DNA from: Rutpela maculata | Taxonomy: Eukaryota > Arthropoda > Insecta > Coleoptera > Cerambycidae | Reading direction: 5' to 3' | NCBI GenBank assembly: GCA_936432065.2 | Contig: OW386286.2 | Coordinates: 84,943,652 to 85,007,651 of the forward strand | Length of the DNA stretch: 64,000 nucleotides | Shown: positions 21,085-34,200 of the stretch, piece after piece | Layout: every line of letters begins with the position of its first letter | How positions within the stretch are numbered: position 1 is the stretch's first letter | Program-made: the position numbers and the translations under genes | The notes under the pieces: generated by a model | The model's input: only the letters and a program-made list of their open reading frames with translations | Told to the model about the DNA's origin: nothing | The model's database searches: none

Positions 21085-22030
21085 CCACTTATTAACCACT
21101 CAGAGTCCAAGCTATTTATTTAATAAGCTGATACCTAGCTGGCAAATTCATACCAGAAACCTAAAATCACTAGAACATTTAACAATGGGGAGCTTGCCCA
21201 TTTTTTAAAATTTCATTAAAAATTGTGTTTATGTATAAAAACACGCCACACCGAATATCAGCTCTTAAATTGCAGTACTTACTTTGCAATAAATAATTAA
21301 AGTTGAACATCACTTCGAGAAAATTAGCCTCGCGTCCCTCAGACTGGGCGGCGCGGCGGTTGGCTTTGAGACTAATTTGCGTTTTAGTTTTGTAACATCT
21401 CCGAAGCCAAGAATTGAATTTTTTAGAAAATGTATTATATTACAGATTACAGGTCAGCTTATTTTATTTTACCATTGAATAGAGTGTCATAAGCTTTGAT
21501 TTCTTTAAATACTATGTTTATTTGTAACTCTCAGTGTTTTTAATGCATGAAGCCACTAAAAACATATCTACACTAGGTAAATTTTCTGATTGTCCTTTTG
21601 AAAAACCTGCATCAGTAATTTTTAACTAAAATATTTACAACACAAGGTTGTATAAAAATAACAAATATCACTCAAAATCAACGAATATTGAAGATGTTTT
21701 TCCAACGAATACGTATCTGGCTATGGGCTTTTACACGGAGTGTAAATGTAAATTTTGGGTTAGGTTGTGTTCACTACTAGTAGTCCAGTGAATGAATGGT
21801 TTCTAGAGGGAAATGCTGAGATCACAATTTTTGGCTAGAGGGCTGTGTTTGGACTATTTAGGAAGTAAACATACCAAAAGTCCCCGAACGTAGGAGGTAG
21901 GGGGATGCAGGGGGCACGAAGAAGGTCCTGGTTTTTGATTTTTCGCTCATATCTCGAAAACGGTTAGCCCTAATCAAAAAGTGGCCATATGCAAAATTAA
22001 AGCTGACTAAATTTTCTACAATAATGTATA
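21085..22030. other. Unassigned AT-rich sequence
   Basis: No coding signal or repeat that I can name. CTCGCGTCCC...GGCGCGGCGG at 21330-21360 is an isolated GC-rich patch. Confidence 0.4.
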
Positions 22031-22416
22031 TATTATTATACTCTTCGCAAAAACGAAGAGTATATTGTATTTGATCGGCACATTTCTAAATCAGTAAATA
22101 TCGCTCGTAGAGAAAAAATTTTCATATCATTATGTTAGTGAACGAATTCTGAACAACTTTCAAAATGTCCGTCTGTCCGTCCGTCCGTCACGTTTCTTGT
22201 AAGCACGAAAACTTAAGAATGAAAAGTCCGATTGTATTGAAATTTGGAAAGTAAGTTAGCGTTAGTTAGAGGAAGAAAAAAATCAATCAGTAAATAAAAA
22301 AGTTATTAATCATTTAAATAAAAAAATTTTTTTTTTCATAATTTCTGTCATTTGTATTTAAATAGAAATCTTGCGAGATGTTATTCCCTATAATTTTTTT
22401 TTGTTTTTATATTTTA

Positions 22417-22421
<5 letters not shown>

Positions 22422-22450
<29 letters not shown>
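22422..22450. repeat. (TA)n microsatellite
   Basis: About 14 TA units in HINE family C copy 1. Confidence 0.9.
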
Positions 22451-22451
<1 letters not shown>

Positions 22452-22840
22452 CATAATAATGTATCTAATCCGTTGAAATATAATTCTTGAACGATATTCA
22501 TTCAAGTTTTGTGGTAAGATGAGATAGCTAAAGCATTTTGAAGACCAGCCATATATATCTGATATTTTATTTACACCAGCCTCTTTTGTATTGTATATAT
22601 TAATTATTTTAAGTTTATTTTTTACATGTTTTACCTTATGCACTTTTTAATTCGCCTATCCTGCGAAAGGAGATTGTGTTTATATTTTAATTTTATTTTT
22701 ATCCAATCCGGCCTCGCTCCGTCCAGTCAATCAATTACCATGGCGATTCGCACCATGGATGTATGGCTGGCTCCGGATTAGTGCGCGGGGAGAACAATAT
22801 GTATTCTTAATTTAGAATAAATTTGTTTTTGCTTGCTTGC

Positions 22841-22892
22841 CTTTCAATCCAAAGGTCTCGTGTTCGATCCCTCACATGGCGATTTTTTTTTT
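22841..22892 (+). ncRNA. tRNA-like 3' half with B box and T-run
   Basis: CTTTCAATCC reads as an anticodon loop and 3' stem (loop CUUUCAA), followed by a B-box-like GTGTTCGATCC (22860-22870) and a T10 run that could terminate Pol III. The 5' half with the A box is missing at the LINE junction. Confidence 0.45.
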
Positions 22893-23050
22893 CATATTTT
22901 TTTTCACAACAAAGTTGGTATCACAAAATTTAGAATGTCCAAAAACTAACATTATTCACAAGAAAAATGCGAAGAGTATCCTATAGAATGTGTAACAATT
23001 ATATAAAAAGCTCAGTAAATCGGCGAAGAGTATAATGCTTCCACTAGTTT

Positions 23051-24818
23051 TATTTCGTATCTGCTATGGTTCAGTAATGAATTGTATATCTTTTGACTGT
23101 CTTCTAATTTTATTATAAATTTATTATAAATTGAAAATAAATGTTAATAATCATTGTAGAAAAAAATGTCTTGTACAGATATCCGTTTCACAACAGACTG
23201 AACTGAAATATCGAATAAAAAATGTCTTTGCGTCTGTAAGTGTGTGTGTGCGCGTGTATACCGCTTCTTGTAAACACGATAACTTCTGTTAGACTTAAAA
23301 TATTTGATTACAATTCGGAACATATGTAAAACAGCATATTACAATAATCCCTATTGAAATTGGCCCGTATCTGTAATACATGGTGATAACCAGAGGCCTA
23401 CAAATCTCACTTCATAATAATGTTATTAAAAATATCATGGTCCGTATTTTAGGATAACACTGATATATCATCTAATTTAAGTAAAGTTGGTTTGCCTAAC
23501 ATACACCCGGTATATTGTGGTTTAGAAATCTTATACATCTCCTTATTTTTGTATGCTTAGTAATATTTTGCTCTGAAATTAAAATAAAACGTACTTAAGT
23601 CCAACCGATTTCCTAATAACTTATTTTTCTCCTAAATACACTCCACTATAATTCCAATTTTAACTGCCAACTTGAGCTTAAATAAACGGAAATTCCGTTC
23701 TGATAAATTTTCTCTTTAATATCTCATGAACTAGAAAGGTATGTCTATTAATTATACCATAAAATATTAACAATACGTTGCCCGATAATGGGGCAATACT
23801 AAATAAATACCTCAAGCAAGGACAACTTTTTCAAATACAATAATAAATAATAGTAACACCTAATCAATTATTATATTTTTCAACGGAGAAACGAGTAAGG
23901 TTATTCAAAGGCCTCTTGTAGTTGCCTTGCCTCAAGCTAGGTTGCTATCTTATTGTAATACAATACGAAGTTCATTTCAAATTTACATATGTATATATAC
24001 TGTTTCTAATTTTTTAATTCTTACTTATTATTCGTATTTAACTTACGTTAGTAGAAAAGTCTGCAAGAATATCAGATCCTTTTTATCACTAATGCTTTAA
24101 AATTACACTTTACTCGCTACTATCTGCGTAATTAGTTTCAATTAAATGACACCATTTAAAAATGATGCACCTGTGTTTTTCATTTGAACCCACAGAGATT
24201 TCTCATAGTTGATGTTGTAGAGTATAAGTAATCGCCTGTCGCACAGTGGGGAATTTATAAAAACTTGACTAAAACCCAAATGGGAGGTTCATTGTATTCT
24301 AAATGGTTATATATTTCCATACGTTACAAAAATATTTGAAAAAAATTGGAAAGCATATAGTGCGTCCTCTGTTTAGTTTGCAAGAGGTGTAGAGGACAAC
24401 AAATACTTTATTCTTTTTATAATTGAGGGTTTTCCTGTTTAACTGAAAAGTAATATTGAGTGTAATGGTATGATTGAGATATATGTGGATGTTATATTTG
24501 AAACATTCTATACAAGGGTTGCAGATGTAGACAACTTTGTTTCAAAATTAAGTTGTTGTTTCACTTGGGTAAAATTTGCCTATGAAATAGAAAATAATCG
24601 ATAACTATCATTTTTAGATTGAAAGTAATCGTTAGTACACATTTTTACAAAAATAGGAAAATAATCTGAGTAATATTTCTAACCATAATTGTTTGAACAG
24701 CAGTAAGTTTTTTATACGCTGACAACTACTAGTATTGACAAAATGATCTCGTGGTTTCAAATATAGGTAAACAACCTTACAAAGACCTTTGTTAAAACAC
24801 TAACTAAGGGTGAACCGG
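23051..24818. other. Unassigned AT-rich sequence
   Basis: No coding signal on either strand; stops are dense. GTGTGTGTGCGCGTGT at 23240 is a short purine-pyrimidine run. Confidence 0.4.
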
Positions 24819-24826
24819 GAACCGTT

Positions 24827-25046
24827 CAGGCCTGTAGCTAGAAAGTGGGGCAAAAATTTTTTGATGAGCGGGGGGGAGAAATTCAAAAAAAGTTTTTAGT
24901 CCGAATAATTTTTGGTAAGCAGGGGCGAGAAATCAAAAAAAAAAAAAAAATTTGCGAAGGTAATTGAAATGCGATCGCCGTAGGTCGGGCGAAAATTATT
25001 CCAGGACGGGCCTAGCCCGTCCTGGCCCCCCCTAGCTACAGGCCTG
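24827..25046. mobile_element. hAT-type MITE with 8-bp target duplication
   Basis: 220 bp. Tips CAGGCCTGTAGCTAG and CTAGCTACAGGCCTG are perfect inverted repeats. GAACCGTT occurs on both sides (24819-24826 and 25047-25054), the 8-bp duplication of hAT elements. It has A- and G-rich interior runs and no coding region. Confidence 0.9.
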
Positions 25047-25473
25047 GAACCGTTTATATCTAAGTACCACAATTTAAAAATCTATCCAGAAGTGGTTCTA
25101 TTTTATCATTATTTTATAGAATAGCAACAAGACTTTACGCCTTTTTTATCTCATTATAAGTACAATTAAGTGACAAAAACGGTGTAATCTGTAACTGTAA
25201 AATGTGCCTTTTGGTAAGTTTTCCTTGAGGATATAATTTTACAGAGGGAGAGGGAAATATGCGTTTATTGTCGGTTTATTATAAATATTGAAAAAATCAT
25301 AAATAGTATAATCTTTAAAACAATTTCAGTTACTTCCCATCGCTCTAAGAAATACAGCCATATACAGTTTTTATCATAAATTTTGTTTATAGTTAAATGC
25401 CGTGCTCTAATAATGAAATTAGGAACTATTTTCATTGAAAAATTACGATATTCAAGTAAAAAAGAAATTTACA

Positions 25474-26172
25474 ATAAAAAACCGCTGCCTAAGGAATCAC
25501 TACTTCCACATCCAAATTTTTTATCCAAGTCACTCACAACGAAAAAAATTTGTATGTGGAAATAATTGTTTATGGAACTTTAATAATATAATATTTGAAA
25601 TCCTCTACCCCAAAAACCCATAAAACGATACCCCACATCGGTAGCGGGGTGGGGATGGTAGTGGGGGTGGATGAAGTAAAAAAATATTTTGAGGTTTCTG
25701 GTTCTTGTACACACACTAAATCACAATTTTTTTTCATCCCCTTTAATAATGAGGTGGGGGTGGTAATGGGGGTGGCTAATGCCAAAACTTTTTTTGGGAC
25801 CTTAGCTTCTCTTGTATATACTAAATACTAATTTTATGGACTCTTACCTGCTTGATTTACCTATTTTCCCCAAATTTACCCCAATTTACCCCCCAACCCT
25901 TCGACGAAACAAGACGAAAATATAATCTAGTTCTAGATCTCGTTAAAGTACATATGTGTGCCAAATTTCAAGTCAATATCTCAAACGGTCCCAGAGTAAA
26001 CGTGCGTACAAAAAAAGTTACAGACAGACCGACAGACAGACCGACAGACCGACAGACAGAAATTTTTTTTTCGTTCAAACTTAAAATCTCGACGTTTCGT
26101 GGCCTATTTGAACAATAAAAATTTTTAAAAATTTTTTTGTCGTTACTATACTTCCACTGGATGTGGAAGTAA
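25474..26172 (-). mobile_element. HINE family A, copy A3
   Basis: Nearly complete. The 3' tip AACCGCTGCCTAAGGAATC is at the left, then ACTTCCACATCC, G-rich GGGGTGGGGATGG stretches, a GACAGACC minisatellite (26020-26060) and the 5' hairpin CTTCCACTGGATGTGGAAG at 26152-26170. The apparent ORFs of 60-88 residues across it are repeat sequence, not genes. Confidence 0.75.
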
Positions 26173-27177
26173 AATATATGTATAGTTGTATTCGTTACAA
26201 CAATAGCAAGTATCTAGAACAATTTTAAAGATTATACTATGCTTGGTTTTTTAAATATTTATAATAAATCGAGAATAAACGCATATTTCCCTCTCATTCT
26301 GCAAAATTCTATCCTTAAAATTACCTCACTGTGAATTGTCCCATATTTACGTTTACACTCAAATTCTAGAACATGGTCTAAGAAAAAGAAGAAAGCAAAA
26401 TACATAAAAATATAAGCAACTACTGGAAGCGGTTGAAACCTCCCCATCAAGCAACAAATTTCGTTAAATTAAATTATAACCAGGTCCATTTACGCTGAGT
26501 TATGTCATACAGACCCTCGATTTGAAGGTGCTAGAACTTATACTAAATGACCTACCGTCGCGTGACTAGGACAATTCCTTTTTGACGAAAAATGAATGGA
26601 AAAGAGTGAAGTGAGACATATCGTAAAGAATAACATCGTTATTATCGTTAAACATAACAAAATAACATTTACTTTCGAATGGTATAAGACAAAAAATGAT
26701 ATTATGTTGAAAAATAAGAAATTGTATGTGCCAAAAGGTACTGGACTTCATACTGCACCAAAGACTCTTCAGCTTATGTACGGTACCAGTGTACCTTTGT
26801 AACCAAATATCATTAAAGTTGGTTCGCTATCGTATCCACACAGTATCCACAGAGTATCCACACATATACAGATATTTTTTATAAACCACTTTTTCGTGGT
26901 TTCCTGGGATATCAAAGCGTAAAGATCTGATCTAATCTGATCCTAATTTTATTTTGGACCAATTGCAGTAACTCCAAATTTTCATACGTAGGAAAGTTAA
27001 TGGGATTTTTAGTAGTAAAACTCTTCTATTAATACCCTGTTGCCAAAATTACGGAAAAGAAGCGGAACAGCAATTTCTGTTTTTTAGTACGGCCAACAAT
27101 TAGAACTCTCTGATGTCGCATATTATTGATAGAAAGGTTTTGATAATGAAAAACTTGTTTTTAACAAATAGATGCAG
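26173..27177. other. Unassigned sequence upstream of the CXC fragment
   Basis: No coding match. Three near-copies of GTATCCACA (26833-26865) form a small direct repeat. AACAAATAGATGCAG at 27163 could be a 3' splice site for the fragment that follows. Confidence 0.35.
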
Positions 27178-27897
27178 CTAGGCCACAACATTCTGTGACT
27201 TTTGCACTGTGTAGTAGTTGTTCATCAGAGGACCAAGTTTTAAGACAAGTAGCAGAAGAATTTAACGATCCAAATGCTGATCGCAATAATTTATATAACG
27301 TGGGCATTGAAGATGTGGAAAAATTGTACGCTTCAAAAAAAGTTTCAAGTATTTTTCCTTTGTACGTTTTTTTATGCCAAATCGCTGACATTGTTATCAT
27401 TGAATTTACTTCCACCGATAGAAGGAGCGCTTAAAACACGTGTTGAACGTGTATATACTTACAATGCCAACTTTGGCATAGGAACAATATTGACACTTGC
27501 TGCTGGTGTTGGAGAAGAAATATTGTTGAAAATATTTTGGAACCAGTATTCTCTGACCAGCCCAAGATTCCTGAAAGTATACTGAAAAACTTCATATGTT
27601 CGTGCAAAAATAATTGCACAAACAGATGTGGCTGCAGAAAGCTTGGATTAAATTGCAATAAACATTGCAAAAAATGTAAGGGGAATGATTGCTTAAATAG
27701 CGAACTAATTGATGACTTCACACCTCTAGAATCAGCTGAACCTGAAATAATAGAAGTTCAAGTACAACCTTCTTGTTTTAGGAATGTAGAAGAAAATGAA
27801 GAAGAAGATGAACCAGAGTACATTGACAACAATGATGTACATGAAGACAGCAGTGAGTCTTCAGATGGTGAACCTCCATCAAAACTTGTAAAATTTT
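27178..27897 (+). pseudogene. C-terminal half of WS[KR]C-ICQ/CXC family protein
   Basis: Three consecutive frames carry one protein segment. VTFALCSSCSSEDQVLRQV with EFNDPNADRNNLYNVGIE comes first (27193-27350). YAKSLTLLSLNLLPPIEGAL with TRVERVYTYNANFG follows (27375-27480). ILEPVFSDQPKIPESIL comes last, leading into a CXC domain with CSCKNNCTNRCGCRKLGL and NCNKHCKKCKGNDCLN, and an acidic tail to a stop at 27897. PNAD and LPPTEGA followed by a tesmin/TSO1-like cysteine domain are the familiar end of the multi-copy insect family whose N-terminus is at 18668. At least two frameshifts separate the segments. CXC domains bind DNA in tesmin/TSO1/LIN54; that role is not shown for this family. No TIRs are visible around this copy. 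Confidence 0.7.
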
Positions 27898-30800
27898 AAT
27901 AAATAATATGTTCATGCATTTTACATTTCTTTATCTATAAAATACTTTGTATCTTATTTGATATTCTATGAGTATTTACTTTTTGAAAACGCGAAAAAAG
28001 CACTTTTTATTTAAATTTCGCGCCACTTCCGGTCAGCTATTTTGAATTGTCCAATTTTCATATCAGATTCGTAATCAGCGACCATGAAAACCCCCCGAGT
28101 ATAAATTTTTTCCGAGATATATGTAATATTATTGTTTTTTATGCATGCATAAAATGCACTTTTGGATCCAATCAAGGGCTAAAAATTGCATCTGGAGGGT
28201 CAAAATGACTCTATATGCACAATACAGTTTATGTGATAATAAAATAAAAAGTTTCTAGTCAATATTAATTATTTTTAAACGATTATATTTGAAAAACGAT
28301 CTGAAAAAATAGCAAAAAATTCACTTTTTTGCATAAAAGTGCATTTTAATATGTCTTCCAGTCAAAACTGTGCGTACGCACTAAGATTTTATTGTTATTT
28401 ACACCTAAATCTATCATTCTATCCAATAAAATCTGATAGAGAAAAAACTTCTCGAAAATCGACCTCAAATTATTATTTCTAACTATATATTGTTTTGTTC
28501 TTTTTGAATTTTTGGCCACTGTATTTATAGTGAAGATTTGTTTTATTGTCTTACCGTTCAAGTCGTTAAGTACAGACACAACTTACTTGTCCGTTATTTT
28601 TGTGTTTCTTTTTTTATTTTATTAACAACGTTAGTTGATAGTTTAGTATGTTTATTGTTGAATGGAGTGCGTATGTCCATAGTTCGATGTGCCGAAATGT
28701 ATATTGATGCAGATGAACAATTTATGTAAATCAACGATAATTTATTGGTAAGTTCTAGATTTCTCGAATAGGCCTGTCCACCACGCTGTTACATTGCTGT
28801 CACTTTCAAATCAAAGTCGCTGGTGGTTTAGGTATAAACTTTATTATTATGAGCAACTTTTGTGGTTTTGTGACAATTTCAAAAGAATTGTTCTGTTATT
28901 GGGTGTTACCTGTTGGGAAATAAAGGCATTATTATTATTATTCTTATTCGCCGTTTTGCTCTGATCTGATTATTGTTTACATTGACTTCCATAGAGACCA
29001 AAAACTCGATTTTTAGCTTTCGATACCTGATTAGAAAAAATTATGCGCGCAAATCGTTAAATAAATTAGATTTTTTCTAAGTTAAAATACACATTACTAT
29101 TTTCTGTTACCGTACCTTGGACATCGTTTTCCAATTATATGAAACAATTACCAATTTTTTAAGCTTTTTACTCAGAACACCTCTTTATGTTACAAATGTT
29201 AATAAAACACATTTAAAACTCTCCAGCATCGTATTCTCCCGAGTACTCTAATTCTTTGCCCATGGCAACCGGAGAGAGGACAATATAGAATAACTGAGCG
29301 TTCAGAGAAAACTAGGTGGCAATACGCTAGAAAGATGCTCCTGAAAACGTTGGATTAATGTCATCAAGGAGCTGATGAAAAGAGCTTTGGTAAATATTTT
29401 TCTTCAATTCAACTAGACCTAAGTTATCCCACAAGTGCTTTCAAAACCTGTCCTATTTTCCGACTCTGTACTAAATTAAGACTGATTTACTTGAATAAAT
29501 AAAAATTTCACAGTTCTGATAACTATAATTACAGAAGACTTCTTCTACTTTGCTGGTGAGGTAGTCAGGTGTAAGATTTCTCATTAATTTATTGGCAACA
29601 TTAATATGTATACGTTGTTTACTACTATTCACTCCATTATTTATCGAGTCAATATAAATTAAAGGCCCTCGGTAGAATTTATCGATTTTGGTTCTGTTAT
29701 TGACTATTGAAGACCAACGGTAAAAATATTTATTTACATTAAAGTCTACAAAGTCACCGTTTCCTTGTCATTTTATGTATCGTTTAAAAAGCACGTGACA
29801 CTTTTAACCAAACAATGACAAACTTCAGAAAAACTTTTTAACGTGAACCAAAATCAGAAATATTGTCTTCCAAACCGCTAAAGGTAAATTATAGTAAACA
29901 GTGAAAATATATTTTTTAAATATTTAAAATTTCGTGTTCTCTGTCTTTTCCTCTTCGTTCCTTATAAAAAGTGTTGCGTGTCTTGGGAAGTCATAAATAG
30001 TTGTCAAACTTATCGTAAACAGAGTGTTCTAAAATTAGAATATATGAAATCGACCTTAAACAAAGTAGCCTTTTTTATTTTTTGCGATAATTTTATTTAA
30101 CAAAGTTTTTCAAAACTGATGAACTGATGAGTTTAGTTGCAAAATAAGAAAAGTCTCTTTCTAATAAAAAATAATATTTTACTCACTAGAAAGAACATTT
30201 AGTTCAACTAAGTTGAGAATTATTCAACATGGAGATCTCGTACTAGTCGACATTTTTCTATTCTTGATAATGATGGCAGTGCGCAGTGATAAATGAAGAA
30301 GCTCTATGTCAAACCCTTATGAAATTATCAATTAATAATAATCTGCAACAAGAAGAACGAAGCGTTCCTAGAAATACATTGCATCATTAAAAGCAAATAC
30401 AAACACACTTGAGAGTGTTAATTGTATTTATTTGCTGGTTTATTAGTACAGCATAAAAAGAATGTAAATTATGTGATTCACATATGGTGAACGGACAAAG
30501 ACCACTCTCAACATCTGTTGAAGTCGCTGTGGGTGTAAAATTAACGATAAGCACAGGGCGTTAATCTATGATTCTACAAGAAAAAGTGTAAAAATACTTG
30601 AATAGATAGGAACACACGTTCTGATACCTGAACACCAATAAATTTCCAGAGAAAACTAATTTTACCATATGAGTATGACGACAGTTCGTATTTATGAACA
30701 CTTTAACTTATCATAAAATCGCAAGAAATATTGCTACATCTAAATTTTAAATTTTTATTATGTTAAATACGATGGCACGATATTTGCCGCATAATTTAAT

Positions 30801-31150
30801 TTCATATTTATACACATTGTATGCGACTGCAATACCTAAAGTGAAGTTATTATAAATAAGTAAAATAAATTAAAACTACTGCTGAACTTTACTATTTTTT
30901 ATTCATCCTACCTGAAAAATATATGAATATAATGGTATAAGCGTATTAATAGTTGATGGTCATAGGTAATCCCGTAGGGCTTTAAGTTAAGGGAAATTAT
31001 GGCTATCACTGCCAATGAGGGATATAATCATGTCATACCATATTTTTTATCTGAGTTTAAGATAGAGGACGTTATAAATCCAAAACGTTGCTGTCAGTCC
31101 TTGATGACAGCAACGTTTTGATAAGCAGTCTTTTCACCTCTTGCCAGTGT
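27898..31150. other. Long AT-rich stretch without identifiable genes
   Basis: No family match on either strand. There are an (ATT)n patch at 28931-28945 and no paired terminal repeats that I could find. GTTTTGATAAGCAG and CAAAACGTTGCTGTCA near 31080-31125 form a local inverted repeat (TGCTGTCA...TGACAGCA). Confidence 0.4.
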
Positions 31151-31159
31151 TCGCTGAAC

Positions 31160-31760
31160 TGTCAATAATTTTATATCATGTTCTCTCCGGTTGATATGGC
31201 CAAAAATGAGAGGATTCGGGAGAATGTGGTACTGGAGAGACGTTTTTGGGGATGTATCACTTGGAGAGTTCAGCTGTTAACACGGTCCAGGATATTCATA
31301 GCAAGCATCTCCAAAGCCATATCTCGAACGTGTCAAATCGTCGACTGTCTTCTTCCCTAAACGATCCATGTCTCAGAGGCGTAAAGAAAGTTGGAGAAAA
31401 CTAAGGCTTTAGCACGCCTGTACGTTTCATGATATTTCTGTCAAGCTGTACTTTATTCAACTCAAAAGTTGAATCTCATATTCGCAGTGGTCAGTATTAT
31501 CCACAAGGACTTGAAGGTATATCTTGTCTACCTTACGTGTCTGGATAGTTATCATTCTCTCGGTCTACGATTATACTATTCCTATTTTTGTAATTTACAC
31601 TTAAACCATAATCAGGACTTCGAAGCCTGCCAAACAGGCCTATGAGCGCATTCTTTCTTGCTGCAACTAAGGTGGTCTTATTTGCAAATTTCAAGTTAGA
31701 AATGTCGGTCCCACCCTGTAGCTCCTCCACCATGCCAGTCCTCAAGCACATATCGAATTA
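31160..31760 (-). pseudogene. LINE reverse transcriptase fragment (RTE-like)
   Basis: The minus strand encodes GTDISNLKFANKTTLVAARK (the YADDT block with the aspartates lost), then LIGLFGRLRS...YGLSVNYKNRN, VDRENDNYPDT, and downstream the LYASE-W-like block with RRFDTFEIWLWRCLL and ISWT. These are the RT palm and the following conserved W-R...W block of RTE-type elements. Multiple stops; inactive. Confidence 0.6.
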
Positions 31761-33850
31761 CGTGTGACTATAGATGTTAAAAATGACACCCTTGCCAACT
31801 TTTTTGTCAAAAGCCTTGCGGTAGTCTACGAAACAAAGGTACACATGCATGTAATATTATTTTCTTCCTCGATAAGTTGTGGTAAACTTAGCATTCTGAA
31901 TCGCGTGTTTGAACAAAACTTGCTTGCTCATAAATTATTTGCCATGATAGATAATGAGAAAGTGGATTGAAGAATGATCGTAGAATCAGAAAAGAATAGT
32001 TGTTGATCTTAAACATCTATTATTTTAAAAGTGAAATAAAAAGAATAAACTTTGCTTCTAGTAGTTTATTTTCTTGTATTAACTTAATTTTTTTTGCACT
32101 TTCTTGCACTCTTGTTGACTTGGTGAAAAGTTCCCCCACTTTCAACGTCGGCATTCCGTGGGATCTTCTATTCATTTATTTACCTGATTATGCTAATACT
32201 GTAAGACGAAAATGCTTTTTGTTCCTTTGTAATGAATGTTCGTATTAAATACATGACACACTTTCTCAGCCGAAGCTAAAGGCCATTCACCATTGGGATT
32301 CAGCTCTGTTGGAACCAGTTCCAGGTCTTTGGACTCTTTAGGCGACGTTGGTAATGTTGTCATAGAACTCTGGAAATTGATTTAAGTCGGTGCAGGCAAA
32401 AAATTAACTTCTTCACCTTATAGCAGGTCACCTTTGAAACACTAAAACTAAAAACTAAAACTATAAAAGCCGAAAGTGAGCCGAATTTCGAATTGGTCAA
32501 AATTTTTCAACGTCTTTGGCACAGAATTCGAAACTACGGCGAAGTTCCACTTGGATTTTATGCCGCTTCACGAGTTAACCGATTGCACGAAAGAAAACTT
32601 AACAAAGGCTTGCTAAATTATATGAGTTGTAAAACTGATAAGTAAAACACAAAGTACAGAATGAGGAGAATGCAAAAAGCGCGCAACCTCCATATGGATT
32701 CTTAGACAAAAATAAGCAAAAATTACCAACGCCGGTTTTTACCACAAAAATAAACTAAGTCCATCCGGCGCTGCGGCGTGATCTTGGGACAGGAGCACTC
32801 GAAGGAGCATCGGATGGCTATCAGAAAAATGTACATTAATGTGGGAAGACGCATATTGAATTTTGAGGAAGAAAAAGTCTCTTAGCACATGAAAATCCTT
32901 ATACGGATATTTACATTGAGGTAGCTCGAAACTGCATCTTTGGCTTATGTCATCAGCATGTCTTCGCAAGGAGGCAGGGAAGTCTCATACAACTCATATA
33001 AAGCTGTATCGAGCGCAATTATTAAATGCCTAGTTCTGCGAATAATAAAACTACATATTTGGAACTTTTAAGGCTAACAAGTTAACCAAAATTTAAGTGA
33101 ATATATTGCCATAACATAAGCTTCTAAGAAATTTTTAATCATTTTAGCGTCGATCCATACTGTTATTCTCCATACATGTAGTTGCTATAACTCTTTTTGA
33201 AGGACGCGTCTGTCCTTGCCATGTTTGGTATGGAGATACCTATGAATTAATTTATTAGCTGAAAAGGTTCCTTACCACTTTTATTTGTATACATTTTGGA
33301 ACTTTATTTACAATAGATAGTATTACTGAACTATTGAATTTTCTTGATGGAATAATTAACTTTAAGTTTTTTGTCTCAGGCGTTTTCGGGTGTTTGGTTG
33401 ACAAATTAATGTAAACAGATTCCCATTAGATCCTCAAGTTTGTTATTCAGGACATCGATCAGAACACGAAAATTAATGGGATCAATTCAAAAAAGTGATT
33501 AAGAAACTGAGAAGTGATTAGATTACAAGCAGTGTGTAGAGATAAGACAAGTGCATCATCATTAGAAGACAGATTGGAGAGAAGCAGCAAGCAATCTATG
33601 ATAGGTATAACATTCAGATATATAAGTATAACTTTATCTCGTCTATTACAGAACTCCAGTTCCTGGTGTCTCGCATAAACTTAACCGAACACCACTGAGA
33701 GTAGATAAACCATCCTACATTGGAGAAGGAGTGACTTTGCGCCCTCCGTTAAAAAATAAATTTAGTCGCGTGCTTCAGACGAATAGTGGTAAGTTCAACT
33801 ACAATGTTTCCTTCAGTCCACATCCCAACAAGAAATCCCAAGACTTCTGT
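31761..33850. other. Unassigned sequence
   Basis: Nothing supportable. Open frames up to 82 residues look random in composition. Confidence 0.35.
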
Positions 33851-33859
33851 AAAATATGA

Positions 33860-34200
33860 GCTGTTTCCAATAGTGTGATCTACTGAACTCCCTGTGTTTG
33901 ATCAGACAGTTGTAAACTCCGGTCATAGCCCTTCTTAACAGTTCTGAGGGCTCTTACAATCACTGAACGACTGTGGTCTTTGCACTCTACAGTCTACTTC
34001 AATTTCTCAGTTTCCTTGAGCATCATTTTGGCGTCGTATGAGATGGATACATCGATCAGCTTACAGGATTTCTCCTTTTTATTATGTACGACGATGTCTG
34101 GTTGATTTTCGCGAATTTCCCTGTCTGTTACAATCGGTACGGCCCACATAAGTGTGACATCGGTGGTATTGACAACCTTTCCATGGGTATATTCATAATA
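33860..34200 (-). pseudogene. LINE C-terminal fragment with restriction-like endonuclease
   Basis: The minus strand reads MWAVPIVTDREIRENQPDIV, then VVHNKKEKSCKLIDVSI and, after a stop, RALRTVKKGYDRS. The pattern RPDI(V)-x-KKEK-x-LIDVSIP is the PD...D-x-K endonuclease block seen after the RT in R2/NeSL-like non-LTR elements. It is degraded by stop codons, so only a remnant. Confidence 0.5.

Larger units (their letters stand above)
22034..23050 (+). mobile_element. HINE family C, copy 1, with LINE tail inside
   Basis: The tip palindrome TATACTCTTCGC...GAAGAGTATA (22037) resembles the start of Drosophila DINE-1. It is followed by a TCCGTCTGTCCGTCC run (22170), and the inverted tip GCGAAGAGTATA is at 23023-23034 before ATGCTTCCACTAGTTT. 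A tRNA-like half (anticodon loop through B box, then T10) lies at 22841-22892. A LINE 3' end (about 22450-22840) abuts the anticodon-loop side. The same layout recurs at 44907-46194. Confidence 0.75.

Noticed and set aside
25595..26118. Open frames of 71-88 residues in HINE copy A3
   Set aside because: They translate the C/G-rich body and the GACAGACC minisatellite; other copies do not keep the frames.
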